Shown piece by piece: positions 1 to 9,298 of a stretch of 38,715 nucleotides of DNA (position 1 is the stretch's first letter; each line of letters begins with the position of its first letter). The notes below the pieces were generated by a model that did not search any database, was not told the DNA's origin, and saw only the letters and a list, made by a program, of their open reading frames with translations. The DNA lies in assembly GCA_015519975.1 (NCBI GenBank), contig WIAL01000030.1, positions 1 through 38,715 of the forward strand, in the 5' to 3' direction. The stretch comes from Hydrogenothermaceae bacterium. Lineage in GTDB: Bacteria; Aquificota; Aquificia; Aquificales; Hydrogenothermaceae. Made by a program: the position numbers and the translations under genes.

Positions 1-101
1 AAGCCACTGCACGGGTATTTAAGGATAATCCTTATATCCGTGTAAGCTATACTTCTACGAAACAGGAAGCACGGCTTTTTTCAAAGCCGTGAGGATGTCA
101 C
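1..101 (+). mobile_element. Right end of an IS200/IS605/IS1341-type (TnpB) element
   Basis: The first 101 bases end in the stem-loop plus GAGGATGTCAC arrangement that I know from the right ends of tnpB-carrying IS605/IS1341-family elements. The terminal hairpin pairs 70-78 (CACGGCTTT) with 83-91 (AAAGCCGTG) around a TTTC loop and is followed at once by AGGATGTCAC. Beyond 101 the sequence becomes protein-coding. The left end and any tnpB or tnpA gene would lie upstream, outside the window, so neither completeness nor activity can be judged. The family call rests on the end structure alone. Confidence 0.72.
1..101 (+). ncRNA. 3' scaffold of a TnpB omega RNA (reRNA), partial
   Basis: Two strong hairpins lie in tandem. 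The first pairs 10-14 (CACGG) with 38-42 (CCGTG) and contains an inner stem of 20-25 with 29-34 closed by a TAA triloop. The second is the right-end hairpin at 70-91. In characterised IS200/IS605 systems the RNA read from this end carries the scaffold, and its guide is the host sequence just past the element. Here the guide would begin near 102 and read into the P-loop codons of the neighbouring kinase gene. The 5' part of the RNA lies outside the window. Expression is inferred. Confidence 0.58.
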
Positions 102-580
102 CTATATCTGCACCGTCTGGAGGTAAATCCACAATAGCTCAAAAGCTTTCAGAAATTTATGAAAATGACTTTTATAAAATAGGATTGGATGATTTAAGAT
201 TGAAAATTTTTTGTGAGAATTTTCCTAAAGTTTGCAAAGGAAATTTAACGGATGTTTATAAAAAAGCATTTAAATACATAATAGAAAATAAAATAGACAT
301 TGAAAAACTGCTCATCCAAAAAATAAAAGAAAACTTAAATAAAAAAGTAATATATGTTGACAATACAAATGCAACCTATAAGAGCAGGAGAAAAATTTTA
401 AACTCTGTTGAAAAAGAAAGATACAAAGTTGGGATATTTATATTTAGTGTTACTTTAAATGAAATTTTTAAAAGAAACGAAAAAAGAGAAATAAAAATAA
501 ATAAATCAGCAATTAGGCAGATTTATAATACTATATCTTTTCCTTCTTTGATTGAATTTGATGAAATTATTGTTTTATAG
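95..580 (+). CDS. AAA_33-type P-loop kinase, 5' end replaced by the IS end
   Basis: This small P-loop nucleotidyl or polynucleotide kinase-like protein (AAA_33 type) would have 161 residues from ATG 95, or 163 from GTG 89. Its Walker A reads SAPSGGKST, with serine where the family has the first glycine. A YVDNTNATYKSRR segment and the C-terminal lid-like RNEKREIK region fit small kinases of about 150-170 residues. Both possible start codons lie inside the IS right end, and GAGG abuts ATG 95 with no usable spacing. The original start was therefore probably lost and the present N-terminus is chimeric. The 3' end overlaps the convergent mnmD by 14 bp. The substrate is unknown. The gene may be expressed from the element or may be a decaying remnant. 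Confidence 0.6.
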   Translation: MSPISAPSGGKSTIAQKLSEIYENDFYKIGLDDLRLKIFCENFPKVCKGNLTDVYKKAFKYIIENKIDIEKLLIQKIKENLNKKVIYVDNTNATYKSRRKILNSVEKERYKVGIFIFSVTLNEIFKRNEKREIKINKSAIRQIYNTISFPSLIEFDEIIVL

Positions 581-1412
581 AACTTTCCCAGGTTTCCTTT
601 ATTTCTTTCGGAGAAAGAGTTAAACTCTCATTATCATAGTAAGGAACTGCATAAGGAGAGGTTTTTAGCCTTTTTTCTTCTTTTTCTGTTAATGGAGGAA
701 TCTCTCCATTAATGGTTGCAACAGTTGAGTAGCTTTTTCTTCCAATTGGTTCAACAAGCCCTATTTTAAAACCTGCTTCTAAAAGCCCTTTTCTAACTGC
801 AAGTGATGCACTGTAGGTTGCAAGAACAGCTTTCTCAGTCATTAAGTTTTTAACTAATTTAAAAATATTTACAGTCCACATTTCTGTGTTTACTTTAGGA
901 GAAAAGGCATCCCAGAAAACAGCGTCAAACTTTATATTTTCATTTTGAAGGTCTTTTATTATCTGTCTTCCTTCTCCTAAAACAACTTTTAAGTTTAAAT
1001 TGTTTTCATCTAACGTAAAAACTTCATAAGTATTATTTCCTATTTTTTCTTTTTTGAATTCACCTTTTTCCAAAAGCTTGTAAAACTCTTTTAGATTTTC
1101 AGGAAGGTTTAAAGATTTTATTCTTTCAAAGTTGTTTTTATCTTTCTCAATAGAAATTACATTTAATTTTGCATTTTTATTTACCTTTAAAATCTCTGTA
1201 TAACAGACTGCCACATTATAGGCAAGACCAAAACCAATATCTAATATGTTTACTTGCTCTTTTTCTTTTACTATTTCTTTAACTTTTGTAGGGTTAATAA
1301 ACTTATGCAGGCTCTCTGTATATGCCCCTGCCTTTGTGCTGTGGTAAGCTTCGTTATATTCTTCATTAAAAAATGTTTCTGTTCCGTCTGCTGTGATTAT
1401 TTTACTATCCAT
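567..1412 (-). CDS. mnmD: tRNA 5-methylaminomethyl-2-thiouridine methyltransferase, stand-alone DUF752
   Basis: This protein is a SAM-dependent methyltransferase of the DUF752 family that completes mnm5(s2)U at the wobble position of certain tRNAs. It has only the methyltransferase half of the fused MnmC protein: 281 residues with no FAD-oxidase domain. A stand-alone DUF752 enzyme is known from Aquifex. The SAM motif ILDIGFGLAYN lies near residues 56-66, an acidic VISIEKD motif near 86, and VFWDAFSPKVNTEMW near 165-179, which is the family hallmark. A YSTVATINGEIPPL segment follows. It is the last gene of the leftward run; its start overlaps the stop of the FAH-family gene by 16 bp. Confidence 0.85.
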   Translation of the reverse strand: MDSKIITADGTETFFNEEYNEAYHSTKAGAYTESLHKFINPTKVKEIVKEKEQVNILDIGFGLAYNVAVCYTEILKVNKNAKLNVISIEKDKNNFERIKSLNLPENLKEFYKLLEKGEFKKEKIGNNTYEVFTLDENNLNLKVVLGEGRQIIKDLQNENIKFDAVFWDAFSPKVNTEMWTVNIFKLVKNLMTEKAVLATYSASLAVRKGLLEAGFKIGLVEPIGRKSYSTVATINGEIPPLTEKEEKRLKTSPYAVPYYDNESLTLSPKEIKETWESSIKQ

Positions 1413-2002
1413 TCTTTTTCTATTAATGATTTTCCATTTTTTATTATTTTCCCTAAAAATTTATCTCCTTTTTCAAAATATCCAACTCCTTTTGGAGTTC
1501 CTGTCACTAGAATATCTCCATCTTCAAAGGAAAAATACTCTTTTGCTTTTTCAATTATTTCATAAGGTTTATAAATCATTAAATTAATATTTCCTTTTTG
1601 CTTTAACTCTCCATTTATGTAAAGCTGCATTTCTAGTCCTTCTATATCACTAATTTCCACAAAATCAGAAAATACTGCAGAGTTGTCAAAAGCTTTAGCC
1701 TTTTCCCACGGTAGACTTTCTTTTTTTGCCTTTTCCTGTTCATCAACAAGTGTTAAATCAATTCCAAAACCTACTGCATTTATTTTATTACCAATAATCA
1801 AAAATGATATTTCACCTTCGTATCTACATTTTTTATCAGGTTTTATAAGATCATCAGATATTGAAGAGTTTGGTTTTATAAAAAATACAATATCATCAGG
1901 CATTTTATTATTAAGTTCTTTTATATGTTCAACATAATTTCTTCCAACGCATAAGATTTTAGATGGATAAATTTCTTTTCCTTCAAAAATTACCTTTTTC
2001 AT
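1397..2002 (-). CDS. Fumarylacetoacetate hydrolase (FAH) family protein
   Basis: This is a short single-domain FAH protein of 201 residues. It resembles the YcgM/FAHD1 group of acylpyruvate hydrolases and oxaloacetate decarboxylases or tautomerases. Seen in the sequence are the opening CVGRNYVEHIKEL, the metal-binding RYEGEISF (E-x-E, near residues 62-69), WEKAKAFDNSAVF, and the C-terminal DILVTGTPKGVGYFEKGD loop. The family acts on cytosolic 2-oxo acids with a divalent metal, but the substrate cannot be read from sequence. Its ATG shares the TAATG junction with the rsmI stop, so the two are probably translationally coupled. Its 3' end overlaps mnmD. Confidence 0.83.
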   Translation of the reverse strand: MKKVIFEGKEIYPSKILCVGRNYVEHIKELNNKMPDDIVFFIKPNSSISDDLIKPDKKCRYEGEISFLIIGNKINAVGFGIDLTLVDEQEKAKKESLPWEKAKAFDNSAVFSDFVEISDIEGLEMQLYINGELKQKGNINLMIYKPYEIIEKAKEYFSFEDGDILVTGTPKGVGYFEKGDKFLGKIIKNGKSLIEKEWIVK

Positions 2003-2823
2003 TACTCCTCCAGAGTAAGTTTGTAGGCTTCTTTTTTTGATATACCGAATTTTTCAGAGATTATTTTTGCTATATCTTTTGATTTAAAACCTTCTTTTTT
2101 TAGAATTTCGATTTCTTTTGTTAGGTTCTCAGCACTTATTTCTTCTTTTTCTTCTGGATGGCATAAAATAACAAATTCGCCTTTTAACCTGTCAGGATTT
2201 TCTTCAAAATAATCTATTACTTGCCCTGCCGTTCCTCTTATAAATTCTTCGTGTATTTTGGTCAACTCTTTTGCTACAACCACCGGAGAGTTTGGTAAAA
2301 TTTTTTCAATAGCCTGCAGAGTTTTTAAAATTCTTTTTGGACTTTCATATAAAATAAACGTAACGCCTACATTTTTCAGCCATAAAAGAACTTCTTCTCT
2401 TTTTTTATCTTTGTTTGGTAAAAATCCAGAAAACAAAAACTTATCAGATGGAAGACCGGAAGCAGAAAGTGCAGCAGCTCCGGCAAAAGCTCCTGGGATA
2501 GGAGAAACATTAAATCCATTTTCCCATACAAGTTTTACAACTCTATATCCCGGGTCCGATATACAAGGAGTTCCAGCATCAGAAACAAGTGCCACGTCTT
2601 CATCTTCAAGGATTTTTAAGATTTTTTCCGCTGACTTTTCTTCATTATGTTCATGATATGAAATAAGTTTTTTACCTTTTATACCGTAGTGATTTAAAAG
2701 TTTTGAAGTAACCCTTGTATCTTCACAGGCTATGTAATTTACAGATTTTAAAATATTTAAAGCTCTAAAAGTTATATCTTCAAGATTTCCTATAGGGGTA
2801 GCAACCACATATAAAGTTGGCAT
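2002..2823 (-). CDS. rsmI: 16S rRNA (cytidine-1402-2'-O)-methyltransferase
   Basis: RsmI 2'-O-methylates C1402 in the decoding centre of 16S rRNA. The 273 residues fit the usual length of a tetrapyrrole-methylase-fold enzyme. Diagnostic segments are the N-terminal LYVVATPIGNLEDITFRAL, ACEDTRVTSKLLNHYGI near 32-48, LVSDAGTPCISDPGYR near 79-94, and the proline-rich SPIPGAFAGAAALSASGLP near 106-124. The C-terminal region carries a helical domain. The start overlaps the stop of the upstream secreted protein by 1 bp (TAATG), and the stop overlaps the next start in the same way. Confidence 0.95.
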   Translation of the reverse strand: MPTLYVVATPIGNLEDITFRALNILKSVNYIACEDTRVTSKLLNHYGIKGKKLISYHEHNEEKSAEKILKILEDEDVALVSDAGTPCISDPGYRVVKLVWENGFNVSPIPGAFAGAAALSASGLPSDKFLFSGFLPNKDKKREEVLLWLKNVGVTFILYESPKRILKTLQAIEKILPNSPVVVAKELTKIHEEFIRGTAGQVIDYFEENPDRLKGEFVILCHPEEKEEISAENLTKEIEILKKEGFKSKDIAKIISEKFGISKKEAYKLTLEE

Positions 2824-3590
2824 TACTTTCTTCTATATACTCTTATACTTTCCACATTCTGGTTTTTATATCTATATATAAGACCTTCTTCAAACTGTTC
2901 TTTTTTTATATCAGCCTTGATAACTTTTTTACTATAAGCAGGCAGGTAAAAATCTTTTATTACTTTTGTAAAAAGTTTTCCTTTTATTTTGAGAGTTATT
3001 TTTTCAAAATTTACAGAAGTTTTATTTTCAAGTACAAAATAAGGAGTTAGTTTATCTTTTTCTGCCACATATTTCATTTTATATGTGATACCCCTTACAG
3101 GGTATATGATTTTAATTGTTTTTTCTCCAACATCTTTTGAATAAATATTCACATCAATTGAAGGAGAAAAAGACTTTTTATAACTTCCTTTTAAGGATAT
3201 TTTAGATGGAAATGTTGGAAAAGTAGTTATTACTAAACCTTTTGCTGTATTTAAAAGTATGTTTTCTCCCTGGACATCCATAACTTTACCACTTATTACC
3301 CTACCGTTTCCTTCTATTGATATATTTTTTCCTTTTAGGTTCTCCTTCCAGTTAGTAGAAAAATTATTTAAAACGTAGCTTATTAAGTGACCATCTTGTA
3401 TTTCAAACTTTAAAAAATCTCCGTATATTATAGGAAGCAAATTAATAGGACCTAAAACATTTTCACCATCTGCAAGCATAAATTTTTCTTCCTGTACATA
3501 TGTATCTTTACCATCTGTTTTAACAACAAGAGTATCTGCATAAGTAAATCCTACAATTAAAAGTAAAAATGTTAGTATTTTATTCTTCAT
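2823..3590 (-). CDS. Exported beta-rich protein, DUF4139-like
   Basis: I do not recognise a specific function. From ATG 3590 the protein has 255 residues and begins with a clear signal peptide (MKNKILTFLLLIVGFTYA, cleaved before DTL). A longer in-frame start at 3629 would bury this signal behind 13 residues and overlap the pterin gene more, so 3590 is chosen. The mature part is beta-rich with no cysteines. The segment IIYPVRGITYKMKYV (about 150-165) and the following ENKTSVNFEKITLKIKGK resemble the start of DUF4139 domains. It is probably periplasmic or surface-exposed. Its start overlaps the 3' end of the pterin gene by 11 bp. Confidence 0.68.
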   Translation of the reverse strand: MKNKILTFLLLIVGFTYADTLVVKTDGKDTYVQEEKFMLADGENVLGPINLLPIIYGDFLKFEIQDGHLISYVLNNFSTNWKENLKGKNISIEGNGRVISGKVMDVQGENILLNTAKGLVITTFPTFPSKISLKGSYKKSFSPSIDVNIYSKDVGEKTIKIIYPVRGITYKMKYVAEKDKLTPYFVLENKTSVNFEKITLKIKGKLFTKVIKDFYLPAYSKKVIKADIKKEQFEEGLIYRYKNQNVESIRVYRRK

Positions 3591-3927
3591 AATATTCAGC
3601 TCCACCGTGTTTTGTTTCCCATACAACAACTTTTTGCAAGGAAGGATATTTTTCTTTTATTTTATCGTAAAGATATTTTGCTACATTTTCAGCACTTGGA
3701 GAAAAATCATAAATATCATTCATACATTTGTAATTAGGAAGTATCTCATTTAAAAAATTATCTATTTCTATAAAATCGTATCCCATTCCACCTTTATCCA
3801 GTTTATCTGCCCTTATAAAAACCTCCACTTCCCATGTATGACCGTGAAGAGGTTCTGGCTTGCCGTGGTAATCTGTCAAAAAATGTGCTGCCTGAAATTC
3901 CTTTCTAACTCTAACTATGTAAGGCAT
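3580..3927 (-). CDS. PTPS/QueD superfamily enzyme of PTPS-III type (probable folate branch)
   Basis: This is a 115-residue COG0720 protein with the zinc histidines at 15, 28 and 30 (AAH and HGH). QueD and classical PTPS carry a catalytic cysteine before HGH. Here the segment is GKPEPLHGHTW, with proline at the QueD cysteine position and glutamate 25 at the position used by PTPS-III. PTPS-III enzymes make 6-hydroxymethyl-7,8-dihydropterin from dihydroneopterin triphosphate and replace FolB in folate synthesis, so I favour that role over queuosine synthesis. ATG 3927 is preferred over GTG 3939 because GGAG lies 6 bp upstream of it. It follows the DUF302-like gene by 1 bp. Confidence 0.85.
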   Translation of the reverse strand: MPYIVRVRKEFQAAHFLTDYHGKPEPLHGHTWEVEVFIRADKLDKGGMGYDFIEIDNFLNEILPNYKCMNDIYDFSPSAENVAKYLYDKIKEKYPSLQKVVVWETKHGGAEYYEE

Positions 3928-3928
3928 T

Positions 3929-4441
3929 TTACTCTCCACTTAGTATTTTCTTTTTCTTTTTCAAATCCCAATAAATTGAGTCAAGTATTAATGAAATTTC
4001 CTCAGAATAAGATTGAACAATATCATCAAGATAAGAAGAGGGGGAGATCATGTCCCATATATATGGATTGTTGGCAACTACAGCTGTTCCATCTCCAATA
4101 TCATGTACAGACAGATTTATTATAGAAGCTATAGCAACATCAGGTGCTTCTACCATAAGTTTTTCAAGAAGTTTGGGCTTTATTATCTGAAGGATTATAA
4201 CCTTATCATCCTTTGCTATTTCTTTAACTACTAAATGATTTTTTTCGGCAGAAAGTTTAAGCTCATTTATGTACTCCTGAGGTTTTACTTTAGGATATGC
4301 TTTTTGCATTAATATAGCTTCTTTTACAGTGTTTATGGCAAGACCCTGAACAAAAATAAAGGTTATTAAGAATACTGCAACAACACCAAATCCGGTAATT
4401 ATTATTAAAGGCCAGTTTAAGGATTTTTTATTTTCACTCAT
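3929..4441 (-). CDS. Membrane-anchored DUF302-like protein
   Basis: The 170-residue protein has one N-terminal transmembrane helix (about 11-33) and a soluble C-terminal domain that is probably outside the inner membrane. Residues about 70-128 resemble DUF302: KVIILQIIKPKLLEKLM, then VAIASIINLSVHDIGDGTAV and NNPYIWDMI, matching the family's product-paired core of a conserved NPKL-type turn and a V-x-D-x-G strand. DUF302 proteins are common in sulfur- and hydrogen-oxidising bacteria, but the biochemical role is unknown. It overlaps the upstream small membrane gene by 8 bp and sits 1 bp before the pterin gene, so it belongs to the same transcript. Confidence 0.66.
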   Translation of the reverse strand: MSENKKSLNWPLIIITGFGVVAVFLITFIFVQGLAINTVKEAILMQKAYPKVKPQEYINELKLSAEKNHLVVKEIAKDDKVIILQIIKPKLLEKLMVEAPDVAIASIINLSVHDIGDGTAVVANNPYIWDMISPSSYLDDIVQSYSEEISLILDSIYWDLKKKKKILSGE

Positions 4442-4616
4442 TCACATTTCCCTGTACTTGTTGTTGCTTTCGGCTCTGTTGTTTTTGCTTTTTCTTTTCT
4501 TCATTATAGCTTGCTTTCAGGGCAAGTCCCCATAAAATTCCAACTGTAACAACCATAAATGTGAAAAATATTATTCCTGCATATTCAAACCACGTACTTA
4601 GAGTGTCATTTTCCAT
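4434..4616 (-). CDS. Small single-pass membrane protein
   Basis: This 60-residue protein has one hydrophobic helix (about 14-34, ending VGILWGLALKAS) and a Lys/Gln-rich tail. ATG 4616 is preferred over GTG 4625 because AAGGTG lies 6 bp ahead of it. The shape, with a short N-terminus, one helix with tryptophan near its end and a charged tail, is like the CcoQ/FixQ subunit of cbb3 oxidases. No oxidase genes are near, so this is only a comparison. It is the first gene of the leftward run and overlaps the DUF302-like gene by 8 bp, suggesting the two act together at the membrane. Confidence 0.6.
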   Translation of the reverse strand: MENDTLSTWFEYAGIIFFTFMVVTVGILWGLALKASYNEEKKKQKQQSRKQQQVQGNVNE

Positions 4617-4649
4617 TGTCTTCACCTTTATAAAATAATTTCTAAATCT

Positions 4650-4680
4650 ATTATAACTTTTATTAATTTTGAAGTATAAT
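4650..4680. promoter_or_regulatory. Divergent promoter region between the leftward run and serA
   Basis: A TATAAT box lies on the plus strand at 4675-4680, about 35 bp before the serA start. A second TATAAT lies on the minus strand at 4655-4650, about 34 bp before the small membrane protein start. Neither has a good TTGACA at 16-18 bp spacing. The -10 boxes are seen; their activity is inferred. Confidence 0.45.
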
Positions 4681-4714
4681 TTTATTTTAATAACGCGTCA
4701 AGGAGGAATTCAAA

Positions 4715-7329
<2,615 letters not shown>

Positions 7330-7334
7330 ACTGC

Positions 7335-7355
7335 AGGGGCAAAAGCCCCTTTTTT
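7335..7355 (+). terminator. Rho-independent terminator after gap
   Basis: A six-base-pair stem, AGGGGC (7335-7340) with GCCCCT (7345-7350), is closed by AAAA and followed by a run of T. It begins 5 bp after the gap stop. The T-run overlaps the stop of the convergent Uma2-type gene. Confidence 0.88.
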
Positions 7356-7890
7356 ATTCCCATATTTTGGAAAAGTCAAACTCTATAAAGCAATTTTTTA
7401 AATCAAATTTAACGATTTCTTCAGTTGCATCTATTAGTTTTGAATACTTCCCATTTATAAGCTCAAAAACCTTAGCAAGTCTTTCCTCAGGATAAACAAG
7501 AATATAGTATTTAACTCCTTCCCTTTCATAAATTTCAAATTTTATTTTTTCATCCTTTTCCTGCGTTAATTTTGAAACAACTTCAAAAATCATAGTAGGA
7601 GCTTTAGTTATATATGGTTTATTTTCTAAAGGATAACAAATGACAATGTTATCAGGCTGAACAACTGTATCCTCGCTGATTTTCCAGTCAACAGCTAAAA
7701 GAGCTTTACATTCTTTGCAGTCTTTTAAAAGTTCTTTTAACTGCCAAGCAATATTATTGCTTACAAGCTGGTGTTTTACAGCAGGAGCTGGAGACATAGC
7801 AAAGGGAATACCTTCTATAAGTTCCCATCTGCCTTCCCAGTTTTTGTAATCTTCATAAGTATAATGGGGCAAGTACTTTTGAGCTAACAT
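7354..7890 (-). CDS. Uma2-family (DUF820) PD-(D/E)XK nuclease-like protein
   Basis: This 178-residue protein shows the Uma2 pattern: N-terminal YTYEDYKNWEGRWELIEGIP, a VVQPDNIVIC strand giving the PD of the nuclease core, then TMIFEVVSKLT (E-x-V-S) and the helix KFEIYEREGVKYYILVYP. Uma2 proteins are widespread in cyanobacteria and thermophiles, often in many copies. Their substrate is not established. Residues near 80 and 104-106 would be the catalytic acids. GAGG 8 bp before ATG 7890 supports the start. It is transcribed alone, toward gap, from its own promoter. Confidence 0.85.
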   Translation of the reverse strand: MLAQKYLPHYTYEDYKNWEGRWELIEGIPFAMSPAPAVKHQLVSNNIAWQLKELLKDCKECKALLAVDWKISEDTVVQPDNIVICYPLENKPYITKAPTMIFEVVSKLTQEKDEKIKFEIYEREGVKYYILVYPEERLAKVFELINGKYSKLIDATEEIVKFDLKNCFIEFDFSKIWE

Positions 7891-7907
7891 AAAAATTTCC
7901 TCTTTAA

Positions 7908-7925
7908 TGCTGTTTTTTCAGCATA
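7908..7925. promoter_or_regulatory. Short hairpin in the leader of the Uma2-type gene
   Basis: ATGCTG (7908-7913) pairs with CAGCAT (7920-7925) across a six-base T-rich loop. It lies between the predicted promoter and the Uma2 start, 18 bp from the ATG. On the minus strand the loop is AAAAAA, so it does not look like a terminator. Function is unknown. Confidence 0.35.
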
Positions 7926-7988
7926 TTTATAAAATCTTTAATTTCAAAATAAAACAGCATAAATAAATATTTCTATTATAATAATCTC

Positions 7989-8017
7989 AATATAAGTTTG
8001 GCATTTTTATCTGTCAA
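7989..8017 (-). promoter_or_regulatory. Sigma70-type promoter for the Uma2-type gene
   Basis: On the minus strand TTGACA (8017-8012) is followed after exactly 17 bp by TATATT (7994-7989). This is the best promoter match seen in the window. Transcription would begin near 7981, giving a leader of about 90 bases. The 140-bp gap 7891-8030 otherwise holds only the short hairpin and AT-rich sequence. Confidence 0.65.
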
Positions 8018-8030
8018 TAAATATTTTTTA

Positions 8031-9284
8031 CTAAATTTCATATAAATTCATTACTTTTCTAACTTCTTTCATGTTTTTTTCAGCTATTTCCCTGCACTTT
8101 AAAGTACCTTCGATAAAAACTTTTTCGTATTTTTCATAATCTTTTTCTATTTCTTTTCTTTTTTCTCTTATTGGACTTAAAAACTTATTTATGTTTTCGG
8201 CAAGAATTTTTTTACAGTCTGTACATCCTATTTCTGCTTTTCTACATTTGCTGTCAATATCTTTTAAAAGATTTTCATCCTTTGTAAATATTTTATGATA
8301 GTCGTACACTATGCAAACATCTGGATTTCCAGGGTCTGTTCTTTTTACCCTTTGAGGGTCAGTTTTCATCTGCATTGTTTTCTTATTTACTTCTTCTTCG
8401 CTGTCTGAAAGGTAAATAGCGTTATTGTAAGATTTTGACATTTTTCTGCCATCTATTCCAGGTAGCTTTGCTTCTTTTGTTAAAATTGCTTTAGGTTCAG
8501 GGAATATTTCGTCATATAGGTTGTTAAACCTTCTTGCAATTTCCCTTGTAAGTTCAATATGAGGAAGCTGGTCTTCTCCAACAGGAACTCCCTGCGCTTT
8601 ATATATAAGAATATCTGCAGCCTGAAGGACAGGATAAGCCAAAAATCCAAGTGTATCTATATCTTTTCCAACATCCCCTTTTTCTAAATTATTAACTACT
8701 TCTTCTACAATTTTCTTATTAATTCCAAATTTAATAAGAACTTCTTTTAAATATCCAAAGTTTATACCTTTTTGATTGTAAAATGCTCTGTGGAAAGCTT
8801 CCCTTAAATATTCTTCAAAAATTTTATTTTTTTGCTTACCTGTAGCTCTTTCTAAAGCCTCGTCATAACTTTCCGGAGGGGGAGCTTGATTTACCTTAAC
8901 CTGCTTTCCAAGTAAAAAATCCCTTAAGTACTGATAAAAAAGATTAAATTTTAAATCTTTGTAAGATGGATTAAGCTCAAGCCAGCTTTTTGGAGTTATC
9001 ATTGAAAACAAAAGTGAAAGCTCTGCGTGCTGTTTTACTCCAGACTGTATGAAAAGGGTTGCTTTATCAGGGTTAAGCCCGCAGGCAAGCCAGTCTATTA
9101 TCATCTCTTTTATATTTTCTTTTAGATCTTTTGTATCTTTATATTTATTTGTAAGGGCATGCCAGTCTGCTACAAAAAAGAAGCACTGATGCTCATCTTG
9201 AAGCTTTAGCCAGTTTTCAATAACTCCAAAGTAATGCCCAAGATGTAATTTACCTGTTGGCCTCATTCCGCTAACTATTACCAA
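8031..9284 (-). CDS. trpS: Tryptophanyl-tRNA synthetase with Fe-S cysteine motif and insertion
   Basis: The class Ic synthetase charges tRNA-Trp. The HIGH-type motif HLGH is at residues 14-17 and KMSKS at 281-285. The protein has 417 residues against about 330 usually. The excess is mainly an insertion of about 75-95 residues (roughly 112-207) between LELNPSYKD and AYPVLQAADIL. Cysteines 324, 347, 354 and 357 form C-x22-C-x6-C-x2-C, the spacing of the [4Fe-4S] site described in Thermotoga maritima TrpRS. The TTG start has GGAGG 7 bp upstream. It lies 14 bp after the DsrE-like gene, in the same leftward run. Confidence 0.95.
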   Translation of the reverse strand: MVIVSGMRPTGKLHLGHYFGVIENWLKLQDEHQCFFFVADWHALTNKYKDTKDLKENIKEMIIDWLACGLNPDKATLFIQSGVKQHAELSLLFSMITPKSWLELNPSYKDLKFNLFYQYLRDFLLGKQVKVNQAPPPESYDEALERATGKQKNKIFEEYLREAFHRAFYNQKGINFGYLKEVLIKFGINKKIVEEVVNNLEKGDVGKDIDTLGFLAYPVLQAADILIYKAQGVPVGEDQLPHIELTREIARRFNNLYDEIFPEPKAILTKEAKLPGIDGRKMSKSYNNAIYLSDSEEEVNKKTMQMKTDPQRVKRTDPGNPDVCIVYDYHKIFTKDENLLKDIDSKCRKAEIGCTDCKKILAENINKFLSPIREKRKEIEKDYEKYEKVFIEGTLKCREIAEKNMKEVRKVMNLYEI

Positions 9285-9298
9285 TTGTTTACCTCCAC

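Noticed and set aside
567-1412. Bifunctional MnmC with FAD domain
   Set aside because: The frame ends after the DUF752 domain, and neither side holds an FAD-binding motif.
1254-1587. Plus-strand open frames across the mnmD/FAH junction
   Set aside because: They are Phe/Leu/Ile-rich shadows of minus-strand genes with no family resemblance.
3580-3939. Calling this gene queD with start GTG 3939
   Set aside because: The catalytic cysteine before HGH is missing and Glu is at the PTPS-III position. ATG 3927 has the better-spaced ribosome site.
4434-4616. CcoQ/FixQ subunit of cbb3 oxidase
   Set aside because: Only general shape agrees. No other oxidase gene is near and the sequence lacks specific family residues.
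7891-8030. Small RNA or tRNA in the largest gap
   Set aside because: Apart from a promoter and a 6-bp hairpin the sequence is AT-rich with no tRNA-like arms or conserved box.
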